NCBI GenBank assembly: GCA_039621445.1 | Contig: CP154957.1 | Location: 4,582,504 to 4,646,503 of the forward strand | Source of the DNA: Euglena gracilis | Lineage: Eukaryota; Euglenida; Euglenophyceae; Euglenales | DNA: 64,000 nt | Reading direction: 5' to 3' | Content: more model-generated notes on this DNA | Database searches by the model: none | What the model was told of the DNA's origin: nothing | The model's input: only the letters and a program-made list of their open reading frames with translations | DNA letters: not shown here | Numbering within the stretch: the stretch's first letter is position 1

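Overview
The window is eukaryotic nuclear DNA, most likely from a dinoflagellate or a close alveolate relative. Small GC-rich exons sit in a sea of long introns filled with short inverted-repeat elements, homopolymeric C/G tracts, AT-rich patches and microsatellites. Intron ends are mostly GT-AG, but reading frame and domain continuity force about eleven GC-AG and two GA-AG introns, a mixture known from dinoflagellates. The organism assignment is inference; nothing here (rRNA, organelle gene, spliced leader) proves it.

One gene dominates. On the + strand, from about position 6260 (possibly from before the window) to beyond 64000, some 46 exons join with compatible phases into one open frame of about 1,540 codons, still open at the window end. 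The order is: a Kelch beta-propeller (exons 6260-22452, six clear repeats plus one short one); a helical, coiled-coil-rich stretch (23060-40508); a protein kinase domain (40799-48096); a second coiled coil (50218-53951); and a PARP-type ADP-ribosyltransferase domain (54444-64000+). I know of no described protein with this order. Both enzyme modules look altered at key residues: the kinase catalytic loop reads HGN instead of HRD, and the PARP H-Y-E triad reads C-Y-T. A scaffold or pseudo-enzyme is therefore at least as likely as an active enzyme.

Region by region: 1-6259 holds repeats, two weak candidate upstream exons and one weak minus-strand exon. 6260-22452 is the Kelch part, with introns rich in MITE-like elements. 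26.0-29.05 kb is a ~3 kb element with long terminal inverted repeats and dozens of TTTGCGCA-type palindromes, sitting in an intron. 29.5-40.5 kb encodes the coiled-coil part, 40.8-48.1 kb the kinase, 50.2-54 kb the second coiled coil, and 54.4-64 kb the PARP domain among large CA/GT microsatellites.

At least four families of 280-410 bp inverted-repeat elements recur through these introns. One intron (47652-48001) is almost exactly one such element, and another appears to be bounded by a 6-base direct repeat rather than canonical splice sites. This suggests that introner-like elements help to create introns here. I saw no tRNA, rRNA, CRISPR array or recognisable promoter.
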